Translations under genes and position numbers: made by a program
The notes under the pieces: model-generated
Told to the model about the DNA's origin: nothing
Seen by the model: only the letters and a program-made list of their open reading frames with translations
The model's database searches: none
In this document: positions 1 through 8,317 of the stretch, piece after piece
Numbering within the stretch: the stretch's first letter is position 1
Layout: each line of letters starts with the position of its first letter
Assembly: GCF_016908515.1 (NCBI RefSeq)
Contig: NZ_JAFBEA010000001.1
Location: 1,116,001-1,180,000 of the forward strand
Length of the DNA: 64,000 bases
Direction of reading: 5' to 3'
Origin: Virgibacillus halotolerans
GTDB lineage: Bacteria > Bacillota > Bacilli > Bacillales > Amphibacillaceae

Positions 1-960
1 AATTTTCCCGATATTTTTGTTACTTTCCATATGTTCATGCGCTTGTTGCACTTGATCGAAAGGAAATACCTGATCAACAATCGGCTTCAGCTTATCCTTT
101 GCAAAAAGCTCCATCGTTTTTCCTGCAAAATCAGCGGTGAGCGCTGCTTTATACGGATCACTTCGTGGAGTGAGCAATGTTCCTGTCAGTTGAATTCGCT
201 TGGACATTACGTCCATTAAATTAAACTGTTCTATCTCTGCGCCGCCCAAAAGTCCGATTAATATCCAGCGACCATCTACTTTTATGCTTGTAAAATTTTT
301 TCGCCAATAAGAGGCACCAATGAAATCAAGAATCAGATCAACACCTTGATCGTTTGTAGCTTGCAATACCTCTTTATCGAAGTCCTGCTCTTTATAATTT
401 ATACCGTGGTCAGCACCCAATGACTGACAGAAATCAAGCTTCTCTTTCGATCCAGCAGTTGTAATAACTTTTGCATGCCCCAGTTGTTTCGCCAGCTGGA
501 TTGCCGCAGTACCGACACCACTTCCACCAGCATGGATCAACACGGTTTCATCCATATCTAATTGACCGATCCAAAAGAGAGTTTGAAAAGCCGTTAAAAA
601 TACTTCCGGAATAGCTGCCGCTTCTTCAAATGTAAGGTTTTCCGGGATCACCATTGCCCTTTCTGCAGGCATCACGGCGTATTCGGCATATCCACCGCCA
701 TTAACGAGTCCCATCACACGTGTGCCAACTGCGACTGCGGACCCAGCTCCTGCTTCTTCAACAATTCCAGCAACCTCAATACCTAGAATCGGATTGTCCA
801 AATATCCGGAACTGCTTTTCCGATTGATGATATCTGTTCGATTGATTGCTGTCGCTTTTACTTTTATAAGTAATTGATCGTCTTTCCGAACAGGTTTCGG
901 CTGTTCTTTCACTTGTAATTGTTCGGCACCGCCTGGTTGTTTTACAATGATTGCTTTCAT
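1..960 (-). CDS. Zinc-independent quinone oxidoreductase family (MDR), 3' end cut by window
   Basis: This is a medium-chain dehydrogenase/reductase of the NAD(P)H:quinone oxidoreductase (QOR/PIG3-like) branch. About 320 codons are visible and the C-terminus lies beyond position 1. Translation from the ATG at 960-958 starts MKAIIVKQPGG. It has the GroES-like N-terminal half and an HAGGSGVG nucleotide-binding loop near residues 143-150. There is no Cys/His zinc ligand set, which argues against a zinc alcohol dehydrogenase. The family reduces quinones or enones with NADPH in the cytoplasm; the substrate here is unknown. The ATG follows a GGAGG-like site (complement of cctcct at about 969). It appears to be transcribed alone. 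Confidence 0.85.
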   Translation of the reverse strand, partial: MKAIIVKQPGGAEQLQVKEQPKPVRKDDQLLIKVKATAINRTDIINRKSSSGYLDNPILGIEVAGIVEEAGAGSAVAVGTRVMGLVNGGGYAEYAVMPAERAMVIPENLTFEEAAAIPEVFLTAFQTLFWIGQLDMDETVLIHAGGSGVGTAAIQLAKQLGHAKVITTAGSKEKLDFCQSLGADHGINYKEQDFDKEVLQATNDQGVDLILDFIGASYWRKNFTSIKVDGRWILIGLLGGAEIEQFNLMDVMSKRIQLTGTLLTPRSDPYKAALTADFAGKTMELFAKDKLKPIVDQVFPFDQVQQAHEHMESNKNIGKI

Positions 961-1255
961 GACTGGGCCTCCTCTAATCAATTTGTAACTCAATGATAAC
1001 ATTTTTTAGAGAGGTAACTCGAATTTTTGATTTGAGGGCTGTTGAATTATTTTTGGCCTTCATTTCTTCAACACGACCATCTATACATAATTTACGTGTT
1101 ACTAGCAAGACACTTAATAAGATTGCAATAAAACTTAATATTACTGATATTACCCAATAGCTTAATCAATTTAAATGATTGTCGATAAATGAAATAGGTA
1201 CTTTTAACTAGTGCTTTTTAACCAAAAAAACAGAACACATAATGAAGGGTTGGAT

Positions 1256-1606
1256 ATGGAAATGGCAGGAAGTTATAGCATTAAGGTAAATCAAGCTCAA
1301 CAAACAATTGATATGGAGGTTAAAGGCTCATTCACTCCAGAACAAGCTGAGGCTTTTCATCGTGATTATACTACAAAAGTAGGATCGATCGAACCTGGTA
1401 AGTATACTTTGAACGTCGATTGCACATCAATGAACATTATTACGCAAGATATGGTTCCAAAATTAGAACATTCTTTTGGACTTTATAAGGAATCTGCATT
1501 TAATAAAATTGTTTTTTCTATTAAAGAAAACCCAATTGTCAAAATGCAACTAAACCGTATTGCTCGAAATGCGGGACTGACAAATGCCGAAGTAGTCAAT
1601 ATTTAA
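1256..1606 (+). CDS. Small STAS-like hypothetical protein
   Basis: A 116-residue soluble protein with no signal peptide or membrane segment. I chose ATG 1256 because GAAGGG at 1244-1249 sits 6 nt upstream; an upstream in-frame ATG at 1211 has no such site. It starts MEMAGSYSIKV and alternates short beta-like stretches with helices, as in SpoIIAA/STAS proteins. That fold assignment is only an impression, and I see no conserved STAS serine motif. A terminator follows at once, so it is a single-gene unit ahead of the ketoacyl-synthase-like gene. The function is unknown. Confidence 0.7.
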   Translation: MEMAGSYSIKVNQAQQTIDMEVKGSFTPEQAEAFHRDYTTKVGSIEPGKYTLNVDCTSMNIITQDMVPKLEHSFGLYKESAFNKIVFSIKENPIVKMQLNRIARNAGLTNAEVVNI

Positions 1607-1616
1607 ATATTCATTC

Positions 1617-1657
1617 AAAGGAATTGGATTCTTACAAGGATCTTATTCCTTTTTTTA
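1617..1657 (+). terminator. Intrinsic terminator after the STAS-like gene
   Basis: AAAGGAAT and ATTCCTTT form a stem around a 20-nt partly paired loop, followed by a run of seven or more T. It lies 10 nt after the stop of the upstream gene. Confidence 0.65.
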
Positions 1658-1728
1658 CACAGATAAGAAAGTTAATATAAGGCATTTTTTAAAATTATTG
1701 GTTGTTATAAAAAAGGAGAAGGAGTTTG

Positions 1729-2724
1729 ATGAGCAACATGACAGGCATCAAAATGAAAGCAATAGCTATTTACCACCCAAGTAAGGTCGTAGAAAATGAT
1801 TTCTACATCGAACATTTTAAAGAACGAGGAAAAGATATTAGCCATTTCTTAGAAGTAATGGGTAGAAAGCAGCGCTATATCATTGATAACGAAGATGAAA
1901 ATGGTTTAACCATGGGAATCGAAGCTGCGAAACGAGTTTTAGAAAAAGCGCAGATGAAAGGGAAAGATATTGATTATATTATCTTTTCTACACAAGTACC
2001 TGAGACAACCTTCCCAATGAACGCCATGTATCTTCATGATGCGATTGGAGCAGATCATCATACGATGGTAATGGATACAAATGCAAATTGTGCCGGTATG
2101 ACGGTATCTGTTGAACAAGCATCTCGTTATATGATGGCAAATCCACATGTACACACTGCGCTAGTCGTAGGTTCAGATTATAACTCTCTGATCGCTAACC
2201 CGGAACAAGAAATCACCTATGCGAACTATGGTGACGCAGCTTGTGCGGTTATCTTAGAAAAAACAGAAGAAGACACCGGCTTTATCGATTCCATCTATTT
2301 CACGGACTCTGTCAATAGAGAAAAAATATCTTACCCCGCTAAAGGGTTAACAAAGTCATTAAAAGGCGATGCAGATATTCGATTTATTGATTGGCTTCCA
2401 TTTGATGGTGACATGGCAATGCCGCCAACGTATGAAATGTTTGAAACAATGCTAGACAGAAATAAACTTACTTGGAAAGACATTGATGCTTGTTGTTTCA
2501 CGCAATTTGCTTTATCAAACATACATAAAGTTCAAAAGCAATTTGACATTGAGGACGAAAAAATAATCTATGTTGGCGATACCTATGCATACACAGGGAC
2601 AAGCAGTCCATTTATTGCGCTTTACGAAGGAATTAAAAGTGGCCGAATTAAACGCGGTGATCATGTACTGTTTTGGACGATTGGAGCAGGATATCAACTG
2701 GTCGCGACATTATTTAAGTATTGA
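1729..2724 (+). CDS. Beta-ketoacyl-ACP synthase III-like protein with altered triad
   Basis: A 331-residue thiolase-fold protein of the FabH (KASIII) type. FabH condenses acetyl-CoA with malonyl-ACP using a Cys-His-Asn triad. The nucleophile region is intact (NANCAGM, C121). The motif that should carry the histidine (PHQAN-type) reads TQFAL at 258-262, and the motif that should carry the asparagine (GNTSA-type) reads AYTGTSS at 287-293, with Tyr288 in the Asn position. H266 is close but out of register. Simple FabH decarboxylative chemistry is therefore doubtful; acyl transfer or another C-C bond step is possible. ATG 1729 follows AAGGAGAAGGAG; a TTG at 1726 is an alternative start. The gene stands alone and ends in a strong terminator. 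Confidence 0.8.
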   Translation: MSNMTGIKMKAIAIYHPSKVVENDFYIEHFKERGKDISHFLEVMGRKQRYIIDNEDENGLTMGIEAAKRVLEKAQMKGKDIDYIIFSTQVPETTFPMNAMYLHDAIGADHHTMVMDTNANCAGMTVSVEQASRYMMANPHVHTALVVGSDYNSLIANPEQEITYANYGDAACAVILEKTEEDTGFIDSIYFTDSVNREKISYPAKGLTKSLKGDADIRFIDWLPFDGDMAMPPTYEMFETMLDRNKLTWKDIDACCFTQFALSNIHKVQKQFDIEDEKIIYVGDTYAYTGTSSPFIALYEGIKSGRIKRGDHVLFWTIGAGYQLVATLFKY

Positions 2725-2728
2725 TGTT

Positions 2729-2757
2729 AGGACGAGAGTGAAATTCTCTCGTCCTTT
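2729..2757 (+). terminator. Intrinsic terminator after the KASIII-like gene
   Basis: A perfect AGGACGAGAG stem pairs with CTCTCGTCCT around a short loop, followed by TTT. It starts 5 nt after the stop codon. Confidence 0.85.
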
Positions 2758-2828
2758 TGATTATAATAATAGTAATGAAGCATCGTATAGTTCTTACTGT
2801 CATGTTTAATGCCATCTTAACTGAACTG

Positions 2829-3497
2829 CTATAAATGAAAACGGCGCACGAGGTCTGTCTTAAATGTTTTATCTGAAAACAACAGCATCCCAAATAGTGT
2901 AAGTAGAGCATACAAAGCTGTTACTGCACTTGGCCAGATAGCTGTAGCAACCCCTGCTACATATAATACAATCGGAAGAAAACCTAAAACAATCATCGTT
3001 ACAACAAAACCTACATATGCCCGCCATCGCATGCGTTTCTTCAGAATAATAACCGTTACTAGAAATGTTGCCGCGACAACCAAAAATGGGACGATATAGT
3101 TGACCGACCACCGCTGGAAACCCATCAGAGCATCCGTCAATGATAGCAAGCCGGATAAACTAATCAGCTGAACCAAAATCTTACCACCTAAATGTGACTT
3201 GGAAAGGATCGTATGGTTGCAGGTTATTAAAAGATAAACAACAACTGTAGCTACATAGAGCGACCAAAGTTTGTGTGGCATCGTGAGCAGATTGATAAGC
3301 AAGCACCCACTTACAATGGAAACAGCTATAAAAATAGTTAGTTTGAACGCAAATACACTTCTTTGGTCGTGGCTTACCTCCTGATAATCCGGATACCATT
3401 GTACCTCTGTGGTTGTTGTTGGATCAGCAATTCCACGATGACAAAGTGGACATGTCAGGCCTTCAACCCAGACGCCGCAATTTTTACATTGATTCAC
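2829..3497 (-). CDS. Zinc-ribbon membrane protein, DUF6320-like
   Basis: 222 residues. The N-terminus carries a zinc ribbon (C4-x2-C7 ... C16-x2-C19), followed by about six hydrophobic segments from residue 50 to the C-terminus. The architecture matches DUF6320 proteins, which have no known activity and often accompany condensation-like acyltransferases. The GTG start overlaps the stop of the upstream gene by 4 nt (GTGA), so the two are translationally coupled. I infer a membrane partner for the acyltransferase, perhaps in lipid or wax modification. No catalytic motif is visible. Confidence 0.75.
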   Translation of the reverse strand: MNQCKNCGVWVEGLTCPLCHRGIADPTTTTEVQWYPDYQEVSHDQRSVFAFKLTIFIAVSIVSGCLLINLLTMPHKLWSLYVATVVVYLLITCNHTILSKSHLGGKILVQLISLSGLLSLTDALMGFQRWSVNYIVPFLVVAATFLVTVIILKKRMRWRAYVGFVVTMIVLGFLPIVLYVAGVATAIWPSAVTALYALLTLFGMLLFSDKTFKTDLVRRFHL

Positions 3498-4771
3498 GTC
3501 TGCTCACCCCAATTGTTTGAGTAAACCTCTATATCAAGCCCTGTTAAGTGGGTAAGCTGACTGAAAAAAGATTTAATAATTTCCGTTTCCACAATCGAAC
3601 GCGCAAATGTAATGGTCATCCTGTCATTCAGCGAAGCAATACCACAGTTGATCGGACTATTTTTGGTTGGATAAAGTACCAGCTCCATTCTTTCGATATA
3701 AGGTTTCATAGAATCAGGTATTTTGATATTACCTAAGTTAGAAAGGGTCATTGTTTTCGACATTTCACCAAAGTGATAAAATCCATACCGCATCGCACGA
3801 TATTTAACGAATACAGGAACGATTCTTGCTGATAACTTTTTTTGTAACTGAACATGGTGATTGATCCCAGCCTGTAACGTTTCTTTTTTCATCTTACTGC
3901 TTAGCTGCTCAGATACTGTTTTCATAATATCCTCTAATGTTGTTTCATCAGTCACTGGCACCCCAACATTGGAAACTGAAAAAAAGTTCCTTAACGTCAC
4001 AGAGGGAAACTGCCGCCGTAGGTTCGCAGGCAGTGCAATCATAATCGACTCTTGATACAATCCGTATTTCATTGTTTCTGCATAAATGGAATGGATTAGT
4101 ACAGCGGTAATAAATTCGGTAACGGATGCCCCCATTTTTTTTGCAAACTTATTAACCTCAGAAGCCTGGATTACACCATGAATAACATTCACCCCGGGCG
4201 GATCAAAAGGAGAACCTTTAATCTGAAAGGCAGGTGATTCTTTCTCCCGTTGCTGTGATTGACCAGATGGATGAAAATACTTTTCAAAACTATCCTCTGT
4301 TTCGTATTTACTAGGAACGTCATCTGGGAAGAGTACTTCACCGTCAGTTGTTACATCTTTTTCCTGAAACAGTAAGTATTGGAAAATTAATGATTTCAGA
4401 AATTCAACAGCACCACTACCATCTGTAAGGGAATGAAAAATTTCAACTGAAACCCTTCGCTGAAAATATAAAACTCGCATCAGATAGCCGTGATTTTCCC
4501 TCGGATTAATAATATAACATGGATAGGTTGTTTCCTCCTGAATATGTAACTTTTCATCATTTTCTTCCATGAAATCCCAAAACAATCCTTTACGGACCTT
4601 CACAGCTAACATCGGGAATCGTTTGATCACCTTGTCCAATGCATCTTGCAACAATTCGGCATTTACGGATTCTTTCATAATCATAGAAACCCGATACACT
4701 GAAGAGTTAGAAGCATTTGTTACTGCGTGAAATATTTTCCCTGTATTATCTATTTTATACCAGCGTTCCAT
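3494..4771 (-). CDS. Condensation-domain / alcohol acetyltransferase-like protein
   Basis: 425 residues of the CoA-dependent acyltransferase superfamily (chloramphenicol acetyltransferase, NRPS condensation, alcohol acetyltransferase). The catalytic HxxxD motif is present as HSLTDG, with H113 and D117. Members transfer an acyl group from a thioester to a hydroxyl or amine. No carrier domain is attached. The ATG at 4771 follows an AGGGGGG site; an upstream start at 4813 would lack one. It forms a two-gene operon with the downstream DUF6320-like membrane protein. The acyl donor and acceptor cannot be read from the sequence. The family call is firm, the substrate is not. Confidence 0.75.
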   Translation of the reverse strand: MERWYKIDNTGKIFHAVTNASNSSVYRVSMIMKESVNAELLQDALDKVIKRFPMLAVKVRKGLFWDFMEENDEKLHIQEETTYPCYIINPRENHGYLMRVLYFQRRVSVEIFHSLTDGSGAVEFLKSLIFQYLLFQEKDVTTDGEVLFPDDVPSKYETEDSFEKYFHPSGQSQQREKESPAFQIKGSPFDPPGVNVIHGVIQASEVNKFAKKMGASVTEFITAVLIHSIYAETMKYGLYQESIMIALPANLRRQFPSVTLRNFFSVSNVGVPVTDETTLEDIMKTVSEQLSSKMKKETLQAGINHHVQLQKKLSARIVPVFVKYRAMRYGFYHFGEMSKTMTLSNLGNIKIPDSMKPYIERMELVLYPTKNSPINCGIASLNDRMTITFARSIVETEIIKSFFSQLTHLTGLDIEVYSNNWGEQT

Positions 4772-5026
4772 AAGTTCCCCCCTTTCCAATGTACAATTTT
4801 TTATATAAATCAATGGCCTATCCCATAATTGTCGGATAATAAGACGCCTATTTTCATTCTTGCGTTATTATTTTCACAATAACGCACCTCTTTCTTTATG
4901 TTTAACAGTGCTCACCAAATTGTTTAAGCACTTTATCACTTATTATAATCAAGATAAACAGTTGAATACTGTCCCATCCCATTAATTTAGCCAACCTCAT
5001 CGTATTGTCTTTCAACTTTTATGTCA
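4772..5026. other. Intergenic region upstream of the acyltransferase operon
   Basis: No gene is visible. It holds the 5' region of the acyltransferase operon with the 4861-4886 dyad, and then AT-rich sequence. Confidence 0.5.
4861..4886. promoter_or_regulatory. Perfect 9-bp inverted repeat, possible operator
   Basis: TGCGTTATT and AATAACGCA are exact inverted repeats separated by 8 nt, about 90 bp upstream of the acyltransferase start. No T-run follows on either strand, so it looks more like a dimeric repressor site (TetR-like size) than a terminator. The regulator is unknown. Confidence 0.4.
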
Positions 5027-5027
5027 A

Positions 5028-5077
5028 TAAAAAATAAAGGTTCGTACATCATTTGATACAATGACGTACAAACCTTT
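5028..5077 (-). terminator. Intrinsic terminator after the zinc alcohol dehydrogenase
   Basis: On the minus strand a long stem (AAAGGTTTGTACGTCATT with its near-complement) is followed by a T-rich tail. It lies about 80 nt after the dehydrogenase stop. Confidence 0.7.
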
Positions 5078-5156
5078 GTCTTAATCTCTATTTAAGTATT
5101 TCAGGTTGACTATTCTCTCCCAATATGAATTAGGTTTAATTATTCCTATTTTGGTG

Positions 5157-6284
5157 TTAAAATTTCACCACGATCCTCAATGCCTCGCCATTTTCCAGTT
5201 TATCAAAGCCTTCATTGATATCTTCTAGTTTAATCGTATCACTATGCAATTTATCTACAGGCAACTTACCTTGTTTGTATAGATCAATGAATCGCGGTAT
5301 ATCTCTTTTTGGAACACAACTCCCTACATACGATCCTTTTAAAGTTCGCTCTTCAGCCGTAAGTGTTACATAAGGTAATGAAAACCTATGCTCCGGATCA
5401 GGTAGTCCGGTCGTGATTGTCGTGCCTCCGCGTTTGGTAATACCATAAGCAACTTCAATCGCAGGGACTGCTCCTGCCGTTTCGAATGCATAATCAACCC
5501 CGCCGCCTGTTGCTTCTTTGATTGCTTCTATTACATTTTCATCGCTCGAATTAAATACATCTGTAGCTCCAAACTCCTTCGCTTGCTTAAGCTTACCTTC
5601 ATTGATATCCAACGCTATAATTCTATTGGCACCCGACGCGACAGCTCCAAGTAGTGCGCTCAATCCCACACCACCTAACCCTATGACTGCAACGGTACTA
5701 CCAAATTTCATATTGGCAGTATTCACTACTGCCCCAACACCTGTAATGACTGCACAGCCAAATAAGGCTATTTTTTCAAATGGAATATCTTTATCCACCT
5801 TTACAAGTGAGTTTCTCGATGCCACAATACGTTCAGAAAAAGCAGAAACTCCGAGATGGTGATTAACATCTTCGCCATTCTCTCGGTGCAAGTGAATATC
5901 ACCATTTAGCAATGTACCATCATTATTTGTTTTCGCCCCAACTTCACACAATGCAGGTCTCCCCTCTGAACACGGGAGGCAATGTCCGCAACTTGGTACA
6001 AACACACAAACAACATGATCATCTGCCTTTAAATCATCCACACCTTCGCCAACTTCCAAAACCACACCAGAAGCTTCATGACCAAGTGCCATTGGAACAG
6101 GTCTTGGACGTGATCCATTCACAACTGATAAATCAGAATGACAAAGGCTGGCCGCTTTAATTTCTACGAGCACTTCACCATGCCCTGGAGGCGTAAGTTC
6201 CAGCTCCTCTATATGGATTGGCTTTGTTTTTGCGTAAGGCCTAGATGCGCCTGATTCATGAAGCACTGCCGATTTGATTTTCAT
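5157..6284 (-). CDS. Zinc-dependent alcohol dehydrogenase
   Basis: 375 residues of the zinc-containing MDR family, which oxidises an alcohol to an aldehyde or ketone with NAD(P). Visible ligands are C48 and H69-E70 (GHE) for the catalytic zinc and four structural cysteines at 99, 102, 105 and 113 (CGHCLPC then C). The Rossmann loop is GLGGVG near 200. Length and the extra segment around 115-140 fit the class III-like bacterial branch (ADH/formaldehyde dehydrogenase type), but the glutathione-specific substrate cannot be confirmed. The start follows TAGGAGATG. It is a single-gene unit with its own terminator. Confidence 0.85.
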   Translation of the reverse strand: MKIKSAVLHESGASRPYAKTKPIHIEELELTPPGHGEVLVEIKAASLCHSDLSVVNGSRPRPVPMALGHEASGVVLEVGEGVDDLKADDHVVCVFVPSCGHCLPCSEGRPALCEVGAKTNNDGTLLNGDIHLHRENGEDVNHHLGVSAFSERIVASRNSLVKVDKDIPFEKIALFGCAVITGVGAVVNTANMKFGSTVAVIGLGGVGLSALLGAVASGANRIIALDINEGKLKQAKEFGATDVFNSSDENVIEAIKEATGGGVDYAFETAGAVPAIEVAYGITKRGGTTITTGLPDPEHRFSLPYVTLTAEERTLKGSYVGSCVPKRDIPRFIDLYKQGKLPVDKLHSDTIKLEDINEGFDKLENGEALRIVVKF

Positions 6285-6430
6285 AGCATGTCATCTCCTA
6301 AAAATGAGTTTACTTTATCACATCTTTTATCTCTTATAAAAAACCCCGTAAATCACTCATCTATAAGACCAATACCCATTATTTTACTCATAAAAACCTT
6401 TAAAGAGAATGCTCTTAAGTAAAAATACGC

Positions 6431-6469
6431 AAAAAAACAGACAACCATAAATTCCCCTATGGTTGTCTG
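6431..6469 (-). terminator. Intrinsic terminator after adenine deaminase
   Basis: A perfect 12-bp stem (CAGACAACCATA / TATGGTTGTCTG) with an 8-nt loop is followed by seven T on the minus strand, 50 nt beyond the deaminase stop. Confidence 0.9.
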
Positions 6470-6518
6470 CCCAATTATATAATCCATTCTACAATTGTTA
6501 CAGCGTTTCAAATCATCC

Positions 6519-8285
6519 CTAGTCCTCTTCAAAAAGCGGAATAAGTTGCTGTGAAGCCACATCTACTAGACCCAAATCACTCAGCCTGATTTCCGGAATC
6601 ACAGTTAATGTCAATGAAGACAAGGCCATGGATGGTGAACGTCTACCAACCTTAACCCCCATCTCTTTCGCTTTTTCATTAAATCTTTCTACTTTTGGTG
6701 AGAGTTCTTCAATTGGCTCAGGCGCCATTAGGCCTGCCAGTGGCAAATCAACCTGTGCAACGACTTTTCCGTTGTCGACCAGGCAAAGCCCACCCCCAGC
6801 TTGTTGCAACTGTTTCGTCGCTAGCAGTATATCATGCGCATTCGTCCCCACTACCACCAGATTATGGCTGTCATGAGCTACAGTGGTCGCATAGGCGCCG
6901 CTTTTAAGGCCAGCATTTTTTAACACCCCAACAAAAGGTTTACGATTTTGTCCATGACGACCAACAACCGCTGCAAACAAATAATCAGTAGGCAATGTCT
7001 CAACTTTACCATTACTAACTTCTAGCTCCAAGGCGCCCCTTTGCGTTGTCCCAATTGCTGTCATTTCGATTGTATTCAACGTAACTGTGCCATTTTGAAT
7101 TGGCGTATGAATTATAAAATCTGCTTCATCTAATACTGGCAAGCGAACTGTATTTTTTAATAGTGGTGGAATATTGCTTTTAATATCCGCTATGACTTGG
7201 CCATTTGATACCATTTGCTCCCCTTGTACAAATACATCATCAACCTGCATCGTTTCTAATGAATCAACTAGGGAAAAATCCGCCAAATATCCAGCAGCGA
7301 TTGCTCCACGATCCCTGAGACCATAACGAATCGCGCCATTTAGGGTCGCATAACGGATGGCAAGCGGCGCAGGGATCCCTTCTTCAATGGCACGACGAAC
7401 CACTCGGCTCATTTGTCCGTTTTTCAACATATCATTTGGTTCTACGTCGTCCGTACACATCGCGATATTCGATGCGTGTGGCACCGATTCCCAAGCTTTG
7501 GCAGCAATGTCCGCAAATTGACTAACACTTGATTCGCGAATATAGATCAACATGCCTGCGCGCAACTTTTCAAGGATTTCTTCTACCTTCCGGCTTTCGT
7601 GATCGGAATTCACGCCAGCAGCAAGATATGCATGTAATGGTCGGCCTGAAACCCTCGGCAGATGGCCTTCATTTAATACGTTGGCATCCAGCCCCTTTTG
7701 GACAATCCCTGCCATACGTGGATTTTGGTTAATGACACCGACATAATCCATTAATTCAGCAATACCGACGACATCAGGCAACTTGAGTAATTCCTCTATA
7801 TCATCTGGAGTAAATTCTGCCCCAGCTGTTTCTACACCAGGTACAGCAGGTACGCACGAAGGAATCGTTGTAAGAATTCGAACAGGAAGGTCCCGACTCG
7901 CCTCCACCATATATTTTACCCCTTCAGCACCAAGCACATTACCAATTTCATGCGGATCAATCACAGCTACAGTCGTTCCATGCCTCAGCACTGCCCTGGC
8001 AAACATATCCGGCGGGATCATCGTACTTTCAATATGTACATGACAGTCGATAAACCCGGGTACTGCATACTTACCATTTGCATCAATTTCAGTTTTACCT
8101 TCCATTTTGAAGGTTGGTTTATTATCTTCGTAGGGCGCAATAGCTGCAAATCGGTTTTCTTTCATGCCAATATCTGCCTGGTAAATTTCTGCTGTAAAAA
8201 CATTGACCAAATTAGCTCCACGAATTACGGTATCCATGGGGATATCACCACGTGCAGCAGCAACAATATGTTGACGAGAATACAT
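6519..8285 (-). CDS. ade: Adenine deaminase
   Basis: 588 residues of the amidohydrolase-superfamily adenine deaminase (AdeC/Ade), which converts adenine to hypoxanthine and ammonia in purine salvage. Metal-site motifs are DCHVHIE (H82, H84) and DPHEIGN (H112), followed by MCTDDVEP with the distal aspartates. The C-terminal domain is the family's extra beta domain. The ATG at 8285 is chosen because AAGGAG lies 10 nt upstream; an in-frame TTG at 8309 precedes that site. The gene follows a purine permease by 32 nt, so uptake and deamination are coupled in one transcript ending at the strong hairpin at 6431-6469. Confidence 0.93.
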   Translation of the reverse strand: MYSRQHIVAAARGDIPMDTVIRGANLVNVFTAEIYQADIGMKENRFAAIAPYEDNKPTFKMEGKTEIDANGKYAVPGFIDCHVHIESTMIPPDMFARAVLRHGTTVAVIDPHEIGNVLGAEGVKYMVEASRDLPVRILTTIPSCVPAVPGVETAGAEFTPDDIEELLKLPDVVGIAELMDYVGVINQNPRMAGIVQKGLDANVLNEGHLPRVSGRPLHAYLAAGVNSDHESRKVEEILEKLRAGMLIYIRESSVSQFADIAAKAWESVPHASNIAMCTDDVEPNDMLKNGQMSRVVRRAIEEGIPAPLAIRYATLNGAIRYGLRDRGAIAAGYLADFSLVDSLETMQVDDVFVQGEQMVSNGQVIADIKSNIPPLLKNTVRLPVLDEADFIIHTPIQNGTVTLNTIEMTAIGTTQRGALELEVSNGKVETLPTDYLFAAVVGRHGQNRKPFVGVLKNAGLKSGAYATTVAHDSHNLVVVGTNAHDILLATKQLQQAGGGLCLVDNGKVVAQVDLPLAGLMAPEPIEELSPKVERFNEKAKEMGVKVGRRSPSMALSSLTLTVIPEIRLSDLGLVDVASQQLIPLFEED

Positions 8286-8317
8286 TCTAATCAATCTCCT
8301 TTTCGACAATAATCATG

